A DNA stretch of 64,000 nucleotides from Umezawaea sp049997955 (lineage in GTDB: Bacteria > Actinomycetota > Actinomycetes > Mycobacteriales > Pseudonocardiaceae). Where the stretch lies: contig JAEBDY010000013.1 of the NCBI GenBank assembly GCA_049997955.1, positions 292,459-356,458 of the forward strand. The letters run 5' to 3'. The translations under genes and the position numbers were made by a program. Positions 1 through 8,168 of the stretch are shown piece by piece. Under the pieces are notes generated by a model. It saw only the letters and a list, made by a program, of their open reading frames with translations. It searched no databases and was not told where the DNA came from. Position 1 is the first letter of the stretch; the number at the start of each line of letters is the position of its first letter.

Positions 1-130
1 CCTCCGCGAGCCGGGCGCTGACGGCGCCCGCCTCGGGGTGTGCGATGTGGAACATGCGGAGGAATCCCTCCGCGGCGTCGAGGTCAACTGCCTCGGGGAG
101 CGTTCTGGCCCCGTTGTGGACTGCGGTCAC
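1..130 (-). CDS. Partial CDS, probable nitric oxide synthase oxygenase N-terminus
   Basis: The first 130 bases, read on the minus strand, are open from a GTG at 130 to the window edge. The peptide runs VTAVHNGARTLPEAVDLDAA and then EGFLRMFHIAHPEAGAVSAR. The D-x-D-x-A-E-x-FLR-x-FH...ARLAE pattern is what I recall from the start of actinobacterial nitric oxide synthase oxygenases, which make NO from arginine with a haem. The haem Cys would lie beyond the edge, so the family call rests on a short N-terminal match. An in-frame GTG at 169 is an alternative start; neither has a strong ribosome binding site. Confidence 0.45.
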   Translation of the reverse strand, partial: MTAVHNGARTLPEAVDLDAAEGFLRMFHIAHPEAGAVSARLAE

Positions 131-277
131 GGTCGGTAACCGTAGTTGCGGAAGCCATTGACTCGTCACTGCCAGACGGGGCACTCCGAATGATCAACAG
201 CAACCACCCGATCCGGCGATCTAGAAACCCTCAGTGGTGGTGCATCGACCACTGGGAGTCGCGACTTGAGTACACGG

Positions 278-1000
278 TCAGGTGAGCGTGTTCCGCAGGA
301 ACATCAGATCGTGGCTGATCCGGCCCTCTTCGACCGCGCGCTGCTCGAACTTCGTGATCGGCCGCCACTCGGGCCTCGGAGCCCACCCGCCCGGCTCGTC
401 CGCGTGCGGGTTGTCCAGCTTCGGCTCGGCCGAGCAGACCTCCATCATCTGGTCGGCGTAGTTCTCCCAGTCCGTCGCGAGGTGCAGCATCCCGCCGGGC
501 ACCAGCCGCGAGGAGAGCAGGGAAATGAAGTCGGGCTGCACGAGGCGGCGCTTGTGGTGCTTCTTCTTCGGCCACGGGTCCGGGAAGAAGATCCGCACGC
601 CGGACAGCGTCGCCTCGGGGACGTGCTCGGTGATCAGGTCGACCGCGTCACCGCGCAGCAGGCGCAGGTTGTCGACCTCCAGCAGTTCGGCGCGCAGGAT
701 GAGCATCGCCAGGCCGGGCTTGTAGACCTCGGCGGCCACGTAGTTCACGTCCGGCGCGGCGGCCACGAGCTGGGAGGTGGTCTCGCCCATGCCGGAACCG
801 ATCTCCAGCAGCACGGGCGCGTCGCGGCCGAACCAGCTCGCGAAGTCCAGGGGCCCCTCGGGGAGCTCCTTGACGTCGCGGCCCAAGCGGTCCCAGTGGG
901 TGTCCCACGCGCGCTGCTGGCCGACCGTCATCCGCTCGCCGCGCTGGACGAAGCTGACGATGGAACGGTGGTTCGGCGGGGTCTGCTGACTGGGGGTCAC
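278..1000 (-). CDS. trmB: tRNA (guanine-N7-)-methyltransferase TrmB
   Basis: Makes m7G46 in the variable loop of tRNAs using S-adenosylmethionine. The 240-aa product has the SAM-binding loop LEIGSGMGETT, the acidic AAEVYK strand end, and the family motif FFPDPWPKKKHHKRRLV, followed by the C-terminal DWENYADQM segment. I chose the GTG at 1000 because family members carry a conserved SFV-x-RG-x-RM stretch before the first internal Met, and this start includes it. The gene ends 35 bp upstream (in its own direction) of nothing obvious; its neighbour at 1036 points the same way and may be cotranscribed. Confidence 0.93.
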   Translation of the reverse strand: MTPSQQTPPNHRSIVSFVQRGERMTVGQQRAWDTHWDRLGRDVKELPEGPLDFASWFGRDAPVLLEIGSGMGETTSQLVAAAPDVNYVAAEVYKPGLAMLILRAELLEVDNLRLLRGDAVDLITEHVPEATLSGVRIFFPDPWPKKKHHKRRLVQPDFISLLSSRLVPGGMLHLATDWENYADQMMEVCSAEPKLDNPHADEPGGWAPRPEWRPITKFEQRAVEEGRISHDLMFLRNTLT

Positions 1001-1035
1001 GACCGCACAGCCTACAAACCACGCCGAACCGCACG

Positions 1036-1617
1036 TCAGGCGATGTTCTCCAGGTCCTCGATCTGCTCGCGCAGATCGGCGGCGGTGAACGCGATGGGCT
1101 GCTGCAGCCCTGGTCCGCGGTGCGCGGGCAGCAGGTCGACCCAGCCGGGGTGCAGGTCCGTGAACTGCACCGTCGTCGGCTCGGCCGGTCCGTACACGCC
1201 GCTTTCGGACGGCACGAACTCCCAGTAGCCGACCTCGCCCTCGGACACCCACGGCACGTAGACCCACCCCGGTCGGGTGGACAGCAGCGCGGTGACCTCG
1301 TCCTCGACGGCGAAGCCCGCGGCGCGCGACGGCAGCTTGCCGCGGTGCAGCGCTCGGAGCCACCACGGCGACGGCGGGTTCTGCGTGACGGTGTGCACGG
1401 AGCGGAACAGCGCCAGCACCTGGTCCTCGTCCGCGCGGTGGATCCAGGCCCGCCTGCTGTCGGCGGGGCTCTGCGCCAGGTCGATGGTGCTCATGGCCTC
1501 GATGGCGTGCGACCATTCGAGGCCGACCATGGGTTCGACCCGCACGCTGTGGGCGCGGGGACGAATCAGTTCGGGCACCGGGTATCCGGCAGTCGGGTTG
1601 GGATCGAGCACCGTCAC
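1036..1617 (-). CDS. Hypothetical protein, 193 aa
   Basis: Unrecognised soluble protein with no signal peptide or membrane segment. It is rich in Trp and aromatic residues (SPWWLRALH, PGWVYVPWVSE, GYWEFVPSE), and the C-terminus is acidic. The GTG start at 1617 is supported by GGAGGTGA ending about 6 bases upstream. The gene lies 35 bp upstream of trmB on the same strand, so the two may form an operon. I know no function for the family; the coding call rests on codon pattern, RBS and spacing. Confidence 0.75.
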   Translation of the reverse strand: MTVLDPNPTAGYPVPELIRPRAHSVRVEPMVGLEWSHAIEAMSTIDLAQSPADSRRAWIHRADEDQVLALFRSVHTVTQNPPSPWWLRALHRGKLPSRAAGFAVEDEVTALLSTRPGWVYVPWVSEGEVGYWEFVPSESGVYGPAEPTTVQFTDLHPGWVDLLPAHRGPGLQQPIAFTAADLREQIEDLENIA

Positions 1618-1919
1618 GGGTTCACCTCCGCGGAGTTCCTTGACGGGGGGTTAACCGATCGCGGACGCGGCCTAACCTGGAGAGCACCGCGATGTGCCGG
1701 TGCCGCGCGCGAGTCGTTGCTTTCCATCTGAGCCTGTCCTGAGCCGCTTGTCATGGCGCTGTGCCGGAGTTCACGTGGTGTTAACGGATGCCGTTCGCCA
1801 GGTGCCCGGAATGAGGGTTCGGAAACATGGATGACATGGAACATTGGTGATCCACGACATGCTGTGAAAGCCGCCACAATGAGGTTTGAAGTGCGCGGAC
1901 GCTGATTCGGAGGGCTCGG
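1618..1919. other. Intergenic region between divergent genes
   Basis: 302 bases between the leftward hypothetical gene and the rightward protease. It must hold both promoters. I see GTTAAC-type AT-rich steps near 1651 and 1780, but no promoter pair I would commit to and no convincing small gene. Confidence 0.4.
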
Positions 1920-3092
1920 TTGTCGGTGCGGACGCTCGTCTTGTCGGTACTCGTTCTGCTGCTGGTCACACCGCCGGTCTACGCGCGGTCGATCGAGGAC
2001 CAGCAGTGGCACCTTGGAGCGCTGGACGCGTACGCGGCGCACGAGATCAGCCGGGGCGACGGCGTGGTCGTGGCCGTCGTCGACAGCGGCGTGGACCAGA
2101 CGGTGTCGGACCTCGCGGGCCAGGTGCTGCCCGGCACGGGGTTCGGTTCGGCGGCGGGCAACGGCGGCGTTCGCGACACCGACGGCCACGGCACGTCCAT
2201 GGCGACGCTCATCGCGGGCCGGGGGCGTGGTGGGGCGCTCGGGATCGCGCCGGGCGCGAAGATCCTGCCGGTCGCGGCGGGCACCGACGGCGAGGACTTC
2301 CCCAGCGACTCGGTCACGGAGAGCGTCCGGTGGGCCGTCGACAACGGGGCGGAGGTGGTCAACCTGTCGCTCGGCACGCCGGTGGAGTCCACACCGGACC
2401 TGAAGGCCGCCGTCGAGTACGCGTTCGCCAAGGACGCGGTGGTCGTCGCGGCCACCGGCAACGACGGGGCCAGGCGCATCGGCGCCCCCGCGAACGTCCT
2501 CGGCGTCATCGCGGTGTCCGGCACGGTCGAGGGCGGCTCCCCGTGGCCGTCGTCCAACACCGGTGCCCTGGCTGTGCTCTCCGCGCCCGCGCAGGACATC
2601 GTCACGGCGTCCCCGCTGTCCGTGTCGGACAGCGGTTACTCGCAGGTCAGCGGCACGAGCGCGGCGGCGGCCCTGGTCTCCGGGGTGGCCGCGCTGGTGC
2701 GGTCGAAGTACCCGGACATGAGCGCGGCGGACGTGGTGAACCGGTTGGTCGCCAGCGCCACCGACATCGCCGAGCCAGGCCGCGACGAGGCCACCGGGTT
2801 CGGCGCGGTCAACCCGGTGGCGGCGTTGACCGCGAACATCCCGTCGGTCAACCACAACCCGCTGCTGCCCGGCGGGGTCGTCGTGCCGCAGGACCCGACG
2901 GCCGCGCCCGCCGACGACCCGGCGGACCCCGCCACCCTGGTGGCGTTCGCGGGCGGAGCCCTGCTGCTCGCGGCGATCGGCGGCTTCGTGGCCTGGCAGC
3001 GGGCCCGAAAGCGCCGAGGGCCGCGGATCGAGGTCGTCCCAGGGTGGGAACCCCCACCGCCGTCCGACGACTTCTGGCGCCCGAAGTACTAG
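1920..3092 (+). CDS. Mycosin-like S8 serine protease
   Basis: Membrane-anchored subtilisin family protease resembling the mycosins (MycP) that work beside type VII secretion systems. In the 390 residues, a signal peptide (about 1-22, cleavage near VYA-RS) precedes the catalytic domain. Asp55 lies in VVDSGVD, His90 in DGHGTSMA, the oxyanion Asn181 in TGNDG, and Ser247 in SGTSAAAA. A Pro-rich linker leads to a transmembrane helix at about 330-350 and a short basic, Pro-rich cytosolic tail. The TTG start follows GGAGG. No ESX genes (EccB-E, WXG100) lie nearby, so this is an orphan mycosin or a related surface protease. Confidence 0.88.
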   Translation: MSVRTLVLSVLVLLLVTPPVYARSIEDQQWHLGALDAYAAHEISRGDGVVVAVVDSGVDQTVSDLAGQVLPGTGFGSAAGNGGVRDTDGHGTSMATLIAGRGRGGALGIAPGAKILPVAAGTDGEDFPSDSVTESVRWAVDNGAEVVNLSLGTPVESTPDLKAAVEYAFAKDAVVVAATGNDGARRIGAPANVLGVIAVSGTVEGGSPWPSSNTGALAVLSAPAQDIVTASPLSVSDSGYSQVSGTSAAAALVSGVAALVRSKYPDMSAADVVNRLVASATDIAEPGRDEATGFGAVNPVAALTANIPSVNHNPLLPGGVVVPQDPTAAPADDPADPATLVAFAGGALLLAAIGGFVAWQRARKRRGPRIEVVPGWEPPPPSDDFWRPKY

Positions 3093-3991
3093 GCGCCGTG
3101 GTACTCCACGGACTCCTTGGTCAGCTGCATGAAAGCCTCCTCCAGCGAACCGCGCTGCGGGCTCAGCTCGTGCAGCACGACCCCGTTGGCGGCGGCCAGC
3201 TCACCGATGCTCGCCGGGTCCACGCCGTGCACCACGAGCGCGCCGTCGACCGCGTCGCTGGTGACGGTCGCCGTCCCGGCCAGCAGTTCCCGCAGCTTCC
3301 CGGCGTGCGGCGACCGCACCCGGACGTTGTCCTCGGTCGCGTCCTTGATGAACTGCTCGGTGCTCGTCTGGGCGATCAGCTTGCCCCTGCCGATCACGAT
3401 CAGCTCCTGCGCCGTCTGGGCCATCTCGGACAGCAGGTGGCTCGACACCAGCACGGTCCGGCCTTCGGCGGCGAGCCGGTGCATGAACTGCCGGATCCAC
3501 ACGATGCCCTCGGGGTCCAGCCCGTTGACCGGCTCGTCGAACAGCAGCACCTCCGGGTCGCCGAGCAGCGCGCCCGCGATCCCGAGCCGCTGCGCCATGC
3601 CCAGCGAGAAGCCGCCGGCGTTCCGCTTGGCCACGGCCGTCAGCCCGACCATGTCGAGCACCTCGTCGACCCGCTTGTCGGAGATGTGGTTCGACTTCGC
3701 CAGCCACCGCAGGTGCGACCGGGCGGACCTGTTGGGGTGCACCCACTTCGCGTCCAGCAGCGCGCCGACCGTGTCGAGTGGACGCTTGAGGTCGGAGTAC
3801 CGCTTGCCGTTGATGAGCGCCTGGCCCTTGTTGGGCGTGTCGAGCCCCAGGATCATCCGCATCGTCGTCGACTTGCCCGCGCCGTTCGGCCCGAGGAACC
3901 CCGTCACCCGCCCGGCTTCCACCGTGAAGGACAGGTCGTCGACCGCCACCGTGGGGCCGTAGTGCTTGGTGAGTCCCGCCGCTTCGATCAT
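3089..3991 (-). CDS. ABC transporter ATP-binding protein (copy B)
   Basis: Cytosolic ATPase of an ABC-2 type exporter, the class that includes bacitracin/lantibiotic self-immunity pumps. The Walker A loop is GPNGAGKST (about residue 36), the signature is FSLGMAQRLG and Walker B is LLFDEPVNGLDPEG. The C-terminal part ends HELSPQRGSLEEAFMQL, typical of this subgroup. It lies downstream of its probable permease at 4032. It is a close paralogue of the ATPase at 5735-6646 and shares long identical stretches with it. The ATG at 3991 aligns with the paralogue's start; a GTG at 3997 is also in frame. The 3' end overlaps the convergent protease gene by 4 bp. Confidence 0.92.
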   Translation of the reverse strand: MIEAAGLTKHYGPTVAVDDLSFTVEAGRVTGFLGPNGAGKSTTMRMILGLDTPNKGQALINGKRYSDLKRPLDTVGALLDAKWVHPNRSARSHLRWLAKSNHISDKRVDEVLDMVGLTAVAKRNAGGFSLGMAQRLGIAGALLGDPEVLLFDEPVNGLDPEGIVWIRQFMHRLAAEGRTVLVSSHLLSEMAQTAQELIVIGRGKLIAQTSTEQFIKDATEDNVRVRSPHAGKLRELLAGTATVTSDAVDGALVVHGVDPASIGELAAANGVVLHELSPQRGSLEEAFMQLTKESVEYHGA

Positions 3992-4031
3992 GACCACGCT
4001 CCGATCACGTCAGTTGTGCGTTGAACGAGTT

Positions 4032-4790
4032 CTACGCGTCGCGCCGCTTGGCCACCACGAGCGCGACGACCAGCAGGCCGACGCAGATGGCGGCGTAGTA
4101 GGCCAGCGAGCCCCACGGGCCGAACGGCTGGTCCGAGCCGCCCTCGCTGATGAACGACTGGTTGCCCGCGGTGAGGAAGTGGTCGGAGTTCCGGCCGATC
4201 AGCCAGCGCTGGACCTTCGGTCCGATCGTCGGGATGATCCCGATCAGGTTCTCCAGCAGCAGCGTGTAGACCAGCAGGATCGCCACGGCGGCCGCGGTCT
4301 GCCGCACCAGGATGCCGACGGCGACGGCCAGGACGGCGGCCAACGCGAACACCAGCCCGGTGCCCGCGACGTTGCGCCACTCGGCGGCGGAGTTGATGGC
4401 CATGTCGGCGTCGGGCTTGATCAGCTTGCCGATGGCCCACGAGCCGAAGGCGACGACCTCGCCGACGACGCCCGCGAGCAGGGCCACCACGACGGTCTTG
4501 GCGAGCAGCGGCCGCACCCGGTCCGGCGCGGCGAGGAAGGTGGCCCGGATCGTGCCGAACCGGTATTCGGTGGTGACGGCGAGCGCGGCCATGACCATGA
4601 TCACGACCATGCCGAAGTTGGTGAACCCCTGCGAGACCGGGACCGACAGCGGGAAGCGCTCGTCGCTGCTGGCGGCGATCACGGCGGCCATGCCGATGGT
4701 GATGACCACCGCGAGCGCCGTGCACCACCAGGGCGAGCGGGTGCTGAAGAGCTTGATCCGTTCGACGGCGAGCAAGGTCACCTGGTCCAT
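4032..4790 (-). CDS. ABC-2 family permease (copy B)
   Basis: Membrane component, about six transmembrane helices in 252 residues, opening LLAVERIKLFSTRSPWWC, a signature shared with the paralogue at 4972-5730. The ATG at 4790 gives a product equal in length to the paralogue; a longer reading to 4829 looks spurious. It is followed after 40 bp by the ATPase at 3089-3991 and preceded by an intrinsic terminator. This pair therefore probably has its own promoter in 4791-4850. The substrate cannot be read from the sequence. Confidence 0.88.
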   Translation of the reverse strand: MDQVTLLAVERIKLFSTRSPWWCTALAVVITIGMAAVIAASSDERFPLSVPVSQGFTNFGMVVIMVMAALAVTTEYRFGTIRATFLAAPDRVRPLLAKTVVVALLAGVVGEVVAFGSWAIGKLIKPDADMAINSAAEWRNVAGTGLVFALAAVLAVAVGILVRQTAAAVAILLVYTLLLENLIGIIPTIGPKVQRWLIGRNSDHFLTAGNQSFISEGGSDQPFGPWGSLAYYAAICVGLLVVALVVAKRRDA

Positions 4791-4856
4791 CCCCCGATCG
4801 TGGTGTTCATGGTCGTAACCGTCGCGCATTCCGCGGTTCTCCGCGAACCGAAAACA

Positions 4857-4899
4857 GGAGGGGCCCGGACCACACCCCGAAGGTGATCCGAGCCCCTCC
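4857..4899 (-). terminator. Rho-independent terminator after permease copy A
   Basis: Arms 4857-4869 and 4887-4899 pair over 13 bp with one mismatch (GGAGGGGCCCGGA against TCCGAGCCCCTCC), with a 17-nt loop that can pair further. On the minus strand the stem is followed by TGTTTT. It lies 73 bp past the stop of the upstream permease and separates the two ABC pairs. Confidence 0.8.
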
Positions 4900-4971
4900 T
4901 CCCCCGTTTCCGATCCGAACAGGCGACCCCCTAAGACGCCCGTTCGGGTCGGACCCGTCCCCCGTTCCCCT

Positions 4972-5730
4972 TTACGCGTCCCGCTTCTTGGCGACAGCGA
5001 GTGCCACGATCAGCAGACCGAAGCTGATGGCCGCGAAGTAGGCCAGCGAGCCCCACGGTCCGAAGGGGAAGTCCAGTTGCGGCGGGCCAGCTCCCTCGGG
5101 GAGCGGGGCGCCGTCCGCGGTCAGGAAGTTGTTGGCGTGCATGAAGGGCATCCACTCCTGGATCTTCACGCCGATCGTCGGGATGAGCCCGATCAGGCTC
5201 TCCACCAGCAGCGCGTAGACCAGCAGGATCGCCACGGCGCCAGCGGTCTGGCGGACGAGCGTGCCGACCGCGATCGCGAGGACCGCGGAGAGCGCGAAGA
5301 CCAGGCCGGTGCCCGCGACGTTGCGCCACTCCACCGAGGAGTTGATCGCCAGGTCGGCGCTCGGCTTGATCAGCTTGCTGATCCCCCACGAGCCGAAGGC
5401 GACGACCTCGCCGACGACACCCGCGAGCAGGGCGACGACGGTGGTCTTCGCGAGCAGGGCCGGAGTCCGGTTCGGCACCGCGAGGAACGTGGCGCGGATC
5501 GTGCCGAAGCGGTACTCCGTGGTGACGGCCAGCGCGGCCATCACCATGATCACGATCATCCCGAAGTTGGAGAACGACTGGGAGAGCCCCACGCTCAGCG
5601 GGAACTCGTCGTTCGTGTTGGCCGCGATCAGCGCGGCCATGCCCACGGTGAGGGCCACGGCGAGCGCCATGCACCACCACGGCGAGCGGGTGCTGAAGAG
5701 CTTGATCCGTTCGACGGCGAGCAGAGTCAT
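4972..5730 (-). CDS. ABC-2 family permease (copy A)
   Basis: Integral membrane subunit of 252 residues with about six hydrophobic helices. It starts MTLLAVERIKLFSTRSPWWC and shares most of its length with the permease at 4032, including ALAVTTEYRFGTIRATFLA and GVVGEVVAFGSW. Sequence differs mainly in the last extracellular loop (MHANNFLTADGAPLPEGAGP against NSDHFLTAGNQSFISEGG), where substrate specificity might differ. It starts 4 bp after the stop of the ATPase at 5735-6646, so those two are cotranscribed. A terminator follows. Confidence 0.9.
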   Translation of the reverse strand: MTLLAVERIKLFSTRSPWWCMALAVALTVGMAALIAANTNDEFPLSVGLSQSFSNFGMIVIMVMAALAVTTEYRFGTIRATFLAVPNRTPALLAKTTVVALLAGVVGEVVAFGSWGISKLIKPSADLAINSSVEWRNVAGTGLVFALSAVLAIAVGTLVRQTAGAVAILLVYALLVESLIGLIPTIGVKIQEWMPFMHANNFLTADGAPLPEGAGPPQLDFPFGPWGSLAYFAAISFGLLIVALAVAKKRDA

Positions 5731-5734
5731 CAGT

Positions 5735-6646
5735 TCACTTCCCGATCTCGGCGTGGTACTCGACGGAGTCGCCCGTCAGCTGCATGAAGGCCTGCTCGAG
5801 CGAACCGCGCTGCGGGCTCAACTCGTGCAGCACCACGCCGTTGGCGCCCGCGATGTCACCGATCTGGTCACTGGTCGCCCCGACGACCGACAGCGCGCCG
5901 TCGTCGTCGTTGCGGACGGTGTAGCCCTTGTCGACCAGCAGCGGACCGAGCTTGCTCAGGTGCGGGCTGCGCACCAGGACGCTGTTCTCGGTCGCCTTCT
6001 CGATGAACTCCGTCGTGCTGCCCTGCGAGATGATCTTGCCCTTGCCGATCACCACGAGGTCCTGCGCGGTGACGGCCATCTCCGACAGCAGGTGGCTCGA
6101 CACGAGCACCGTGCGGCCCTCGGCGGCGAGGCTCTGCATGAACTGCCTGATCCAGAGGATGCCCTCCGGGTCGAGGCCGTTCACCGGCTCGTCGAACAGC
6201 AGCACCTGCGGGTCCCCGAGCAACGCCCCCGCGATGCCCAGCCGCTGGGACATGCCCAGCGAGAACCCGCCCGCGCGCCGCTTGGCGACGGCGGTGAGCC
6301 CGACCATGTCGAGCACCTCGCCCACCCGGCGGTCCGGCAGGCCGTTCGACTTGGCCAGCCACTGCAGGTGCGCCTTCGCCGACCGGTTGGGGTGCACCCA
6401 CTTGGCGTCCAGCAGCGCGCCGACCGTCCGAAGCGGACGGTCCAGCTCCGCGTACCGCTTGCCGTCGATGAGCGCCTTGCCGCTGGTCGGCCGGTCGAGA
6501 CCGAGGATCATCCGCATGGTGGTGGACTTGCCCGCGCCGTTGGGCCCGAGGAATCCGGTCACCCTGCCGGGCGCGATGGTGAAGGACAGGTCGTCCACCG
6601 CCACCGTCGTCCCGTACCGCTTGGTGAGGCCGATCGCCTCGATCAT
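5735..6646 (-). CDS. ABC transporter ATP-binding protein (copy A)
   Basis: 303-aa ATPase with Walker A GPNGAGKST, signature FSLGMSQRLG and Walker B LLFDEPVNGLDPEG. It is first in a two-gene unit with the permease at 4972-5730 and a paralogue of the ATPase at 3089. The order along the minus strand is ATPase, permease, permease, ATPase, so the duplication did not simply repeat the gene order. The likely role is export of, or immunity to, an antimicrobial or lipid-like compound. That role comes from family knowledge, not from a visible substrate site. Confidence 0.92.
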   Translation of the reverse strand: MIEAIGLTKRYGTTVAVDDLSFTIAPGRVTGFLGPNGAGKSTTMRMILGLDRPTSGKALIDGKRYAELDRPLRTVGALLDAKWVHPNRSAKAHLQWLAKSNGLPDRRVGEVLDMVGLTAVAKRRAGGFSLGMSQRLGIAGALLGDPQVLLFDEPVNGLDPEGILWIRQFMQSLAAEGRTVLVSSHLLSEMAVTAQDLVVIGKGKIISQGSTTEFIEKATENSVLVRSPHLSKLGPLLVDKGYTVRNDDDGALSVVGATSDQIGDIAGANGVVLHELSPQRGSLEQAFMQLTGDSVEYHAEIGK

Positions 6647-6873
6647 GATGTCTCCCCCTGGCGGCCCGTGCCGTCCACTTGCTTCCCCGTTTGACGATCT
6701 GAATGCTGCCGTGTCGCGGGGGTCGACCGCATCGGTCGGTAGTTGATTCCTGTGTGCGACTTCAGTCTTACTGTGGCCGATACCTCGGTCGTACTAATCA
6801 GTGGTGACCCTGAGTCGTCCCCTAGGTCTTTCCGGATTTCTCTCAGGGAAGGGGGCCTCTACGGTGTGCTGTC

Positions 6874-7308
6874 ATGGGTTACACGGACGCACCTGAAGGC
6901 TGGTGGCGCGAGTTCATCTCGGCGACGCCCGCGAAGACCGGCAAGCTCGCGGTGGTCCGCAAGGACGGCTCGCCGCACGTCTCCCCGATCTGGGTGGACC
7001 TCGACGGCGGCACGCTGGTCTTCACCACCAACACCGAGTCGATCAAGGGCAAGGCCATCGCCCGCGACGGCCGGGTCTCGATCTGCTTCGACGACGAGCA
7101 GCCGCCGTTCTCGTTCGCCACGATCAGCGGCCGCGCGGAGATCGACGACGACCGGGAGCAGGTCAAGTACTGGGCGGGCCGCATCGGCGGCCGGTACATG
7201 GGCGCGGGCCGCGCCGACGAGTTCGCCGAGCGCAACGGCGTCGCGGAGGAGGTCGTCGTCCGCCTCCGCGACGTGGTGGTCGTCGCCAAGCTCGACGTCG
7301 CCGACTGA
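6874..7308 (+). CDS. PPOX-class F420-dependent oxidoreductase
   Basis: 144-aa split beta-barrel flavin/F420-binding enzyme similar to the Rv1155 group (FDOR-B). The diagnostic run is GKLAVVRKDGSPHVSPIWVD, followed by TLVFTTNTESIKGKAIARDG and a central FSFATISGRAEI strand. Such enzymes use reduced F420 to reduce small metabolites, biliverdin-like or F420-linked substrates. It ends 3 bp before the convergent HAD gene. The start ATG at 6874 matches the usual length. An F420 enzyme is consistent with an actinobacterial host. Confidence 0.88.
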   Translation: MGYTDAPEGWWREFISATPAKTGKLAVVRKDGSPHVSPIWVDLDGGTLVFTTNTESIKGKAIARDGRVSICFDDEQPPFSFATISGRAEIDDDREQVKYWAGRIGGRYMGAGRADEFAERNGVAEEVVVRLRDVVVVAKLDVAD

Positions 7309-7311
7309 CGC

Positions 7312-8115
7312 CTAGCCGGGGAAGTACCGGTCCAGCACGTCCGCGGCGCCGTCCTCGAAGATCGTTCCGGTGACGGCGTCCGCGGCCTGCTGGACGATCG
7401 CGGGCGCCTGGCCCATCGCGACGCCGTGCGCGGCCCACCGCAGCATCTCGACGTCGTTGCTCCCGTCGCCGATCGCCAGCGTGTCGTCCGCGGACACGCC
7501 GAGCCGAACGCGCAGGGCCTCCAGTTCGGAGCCCTTCGTGATGCCGTGCGGGTTCGCGGTCAGCCACGCCAGCGTGTGGTCGATGCTCCAGTTCGCGCCG
7601 GGCAGGTCGACGTCCACCAGCGCCAGCGCCATCTCCTCCGGTGTGCGGCCCAGCCACCGGCAGACGAGCCGGGGTGTCGGCTCCGCCACGAACTCCTCCA
7701 GGTCGACCTCGCGCAGGTGGCCCCACAGGTCGCCGTCGGGGAAGCGGCCGTACATGAGGTTGCCGACGCCGGTCAGCTCGGCGCCGTAGACCGCGCCCGG
7801 CAGCAGGTCGACCAGCCGGTCCATCACCGCGCGGGTGTCGAACGTCGCGTGCTTGACCACGGACTTCGTCGTGGTGTCCCACCAGACCGCGCCGTTCGAG
7901 CAGAGCACGGTGGTGTTCTCCAGCGCCAGGTCCTCGGCGATCGGCATGGTGCCGGTGAGGGAGCGGCCGGTGGACAGCACCACGTGGGTGCCGTGGCCCA
8001 CCGCTCGGGAGATCGCCGCTCGCACGGCGGGGGCTATTTCGTTCTCACCCATCCGGGCGATCGTGCCGTCGATGTCGAGTGCGATGAGCCGAGGGCGCCA
8101 GTCCGGTGTGGTCAC
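7312..8115 (-). CDS. HAD superfamily hydrolase, Cof type
   Basis: Cytosolic sugar-phosphate or nucleotide phosphatase of the HAD-IIB (Cof) class, 267 aa. Motif I is ALDIDGTIA, motif II is VVLSTGRS, and a Lys-containing ITKGSEL segment serves motif III. Motif IV, IGDGSNDVEMLRWA, comes near the C-terminus, with the C2 cap between. It diverges from the TetR gene at 8169 and their starts are about 50 bp apart. A TetR-type palindrome lies between them, so the regulator may act on both genes. The natural substrate is unknown. Confidence 0.9.
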   Translation of the reverse strand: MTTPDWRPRLIALDIDGTIARMGENEIAPAVRAAISRAVGHGTHVVLSTGRSLTGTMPIAEDLALENTTVLCSNGAVWWDTTTKSVVKHATFDTRAVMDRLVDLLPGAVYGAELTGVGNLMYGRFPDGDLWGHLREVDLEEFVAEPTPRLVCRWLGRTPEEMALALVDVDLPGANWSIDHTLAWLTANPHGITKGSELEALRVRLGVSADDTLAIGDGSNDVEMLRWAAHGVAMGQAPAIVQQAADAVTGTIFEDGAADVLDRYFPG

Positions 8116-8142
8116 TGCGTCAAGACTAGTCGGTGGCGCTGG

Positions 8143-8164
8143 TTAATGAATCGTGGTTCACTAA
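8143..8164. promoter_or_regulatory. Probable TetR operator
   Basis: TTAATGAA, six bases, then TTCACTAA: arms match 7 of 8. It sits 4 bp upstream of the GTG start of the TetR gene and inside the short gap to the divergent HAD gene, a usual place for autorepression. Confidence 0.6.
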
Positions 8165-8168
8165 TGGC

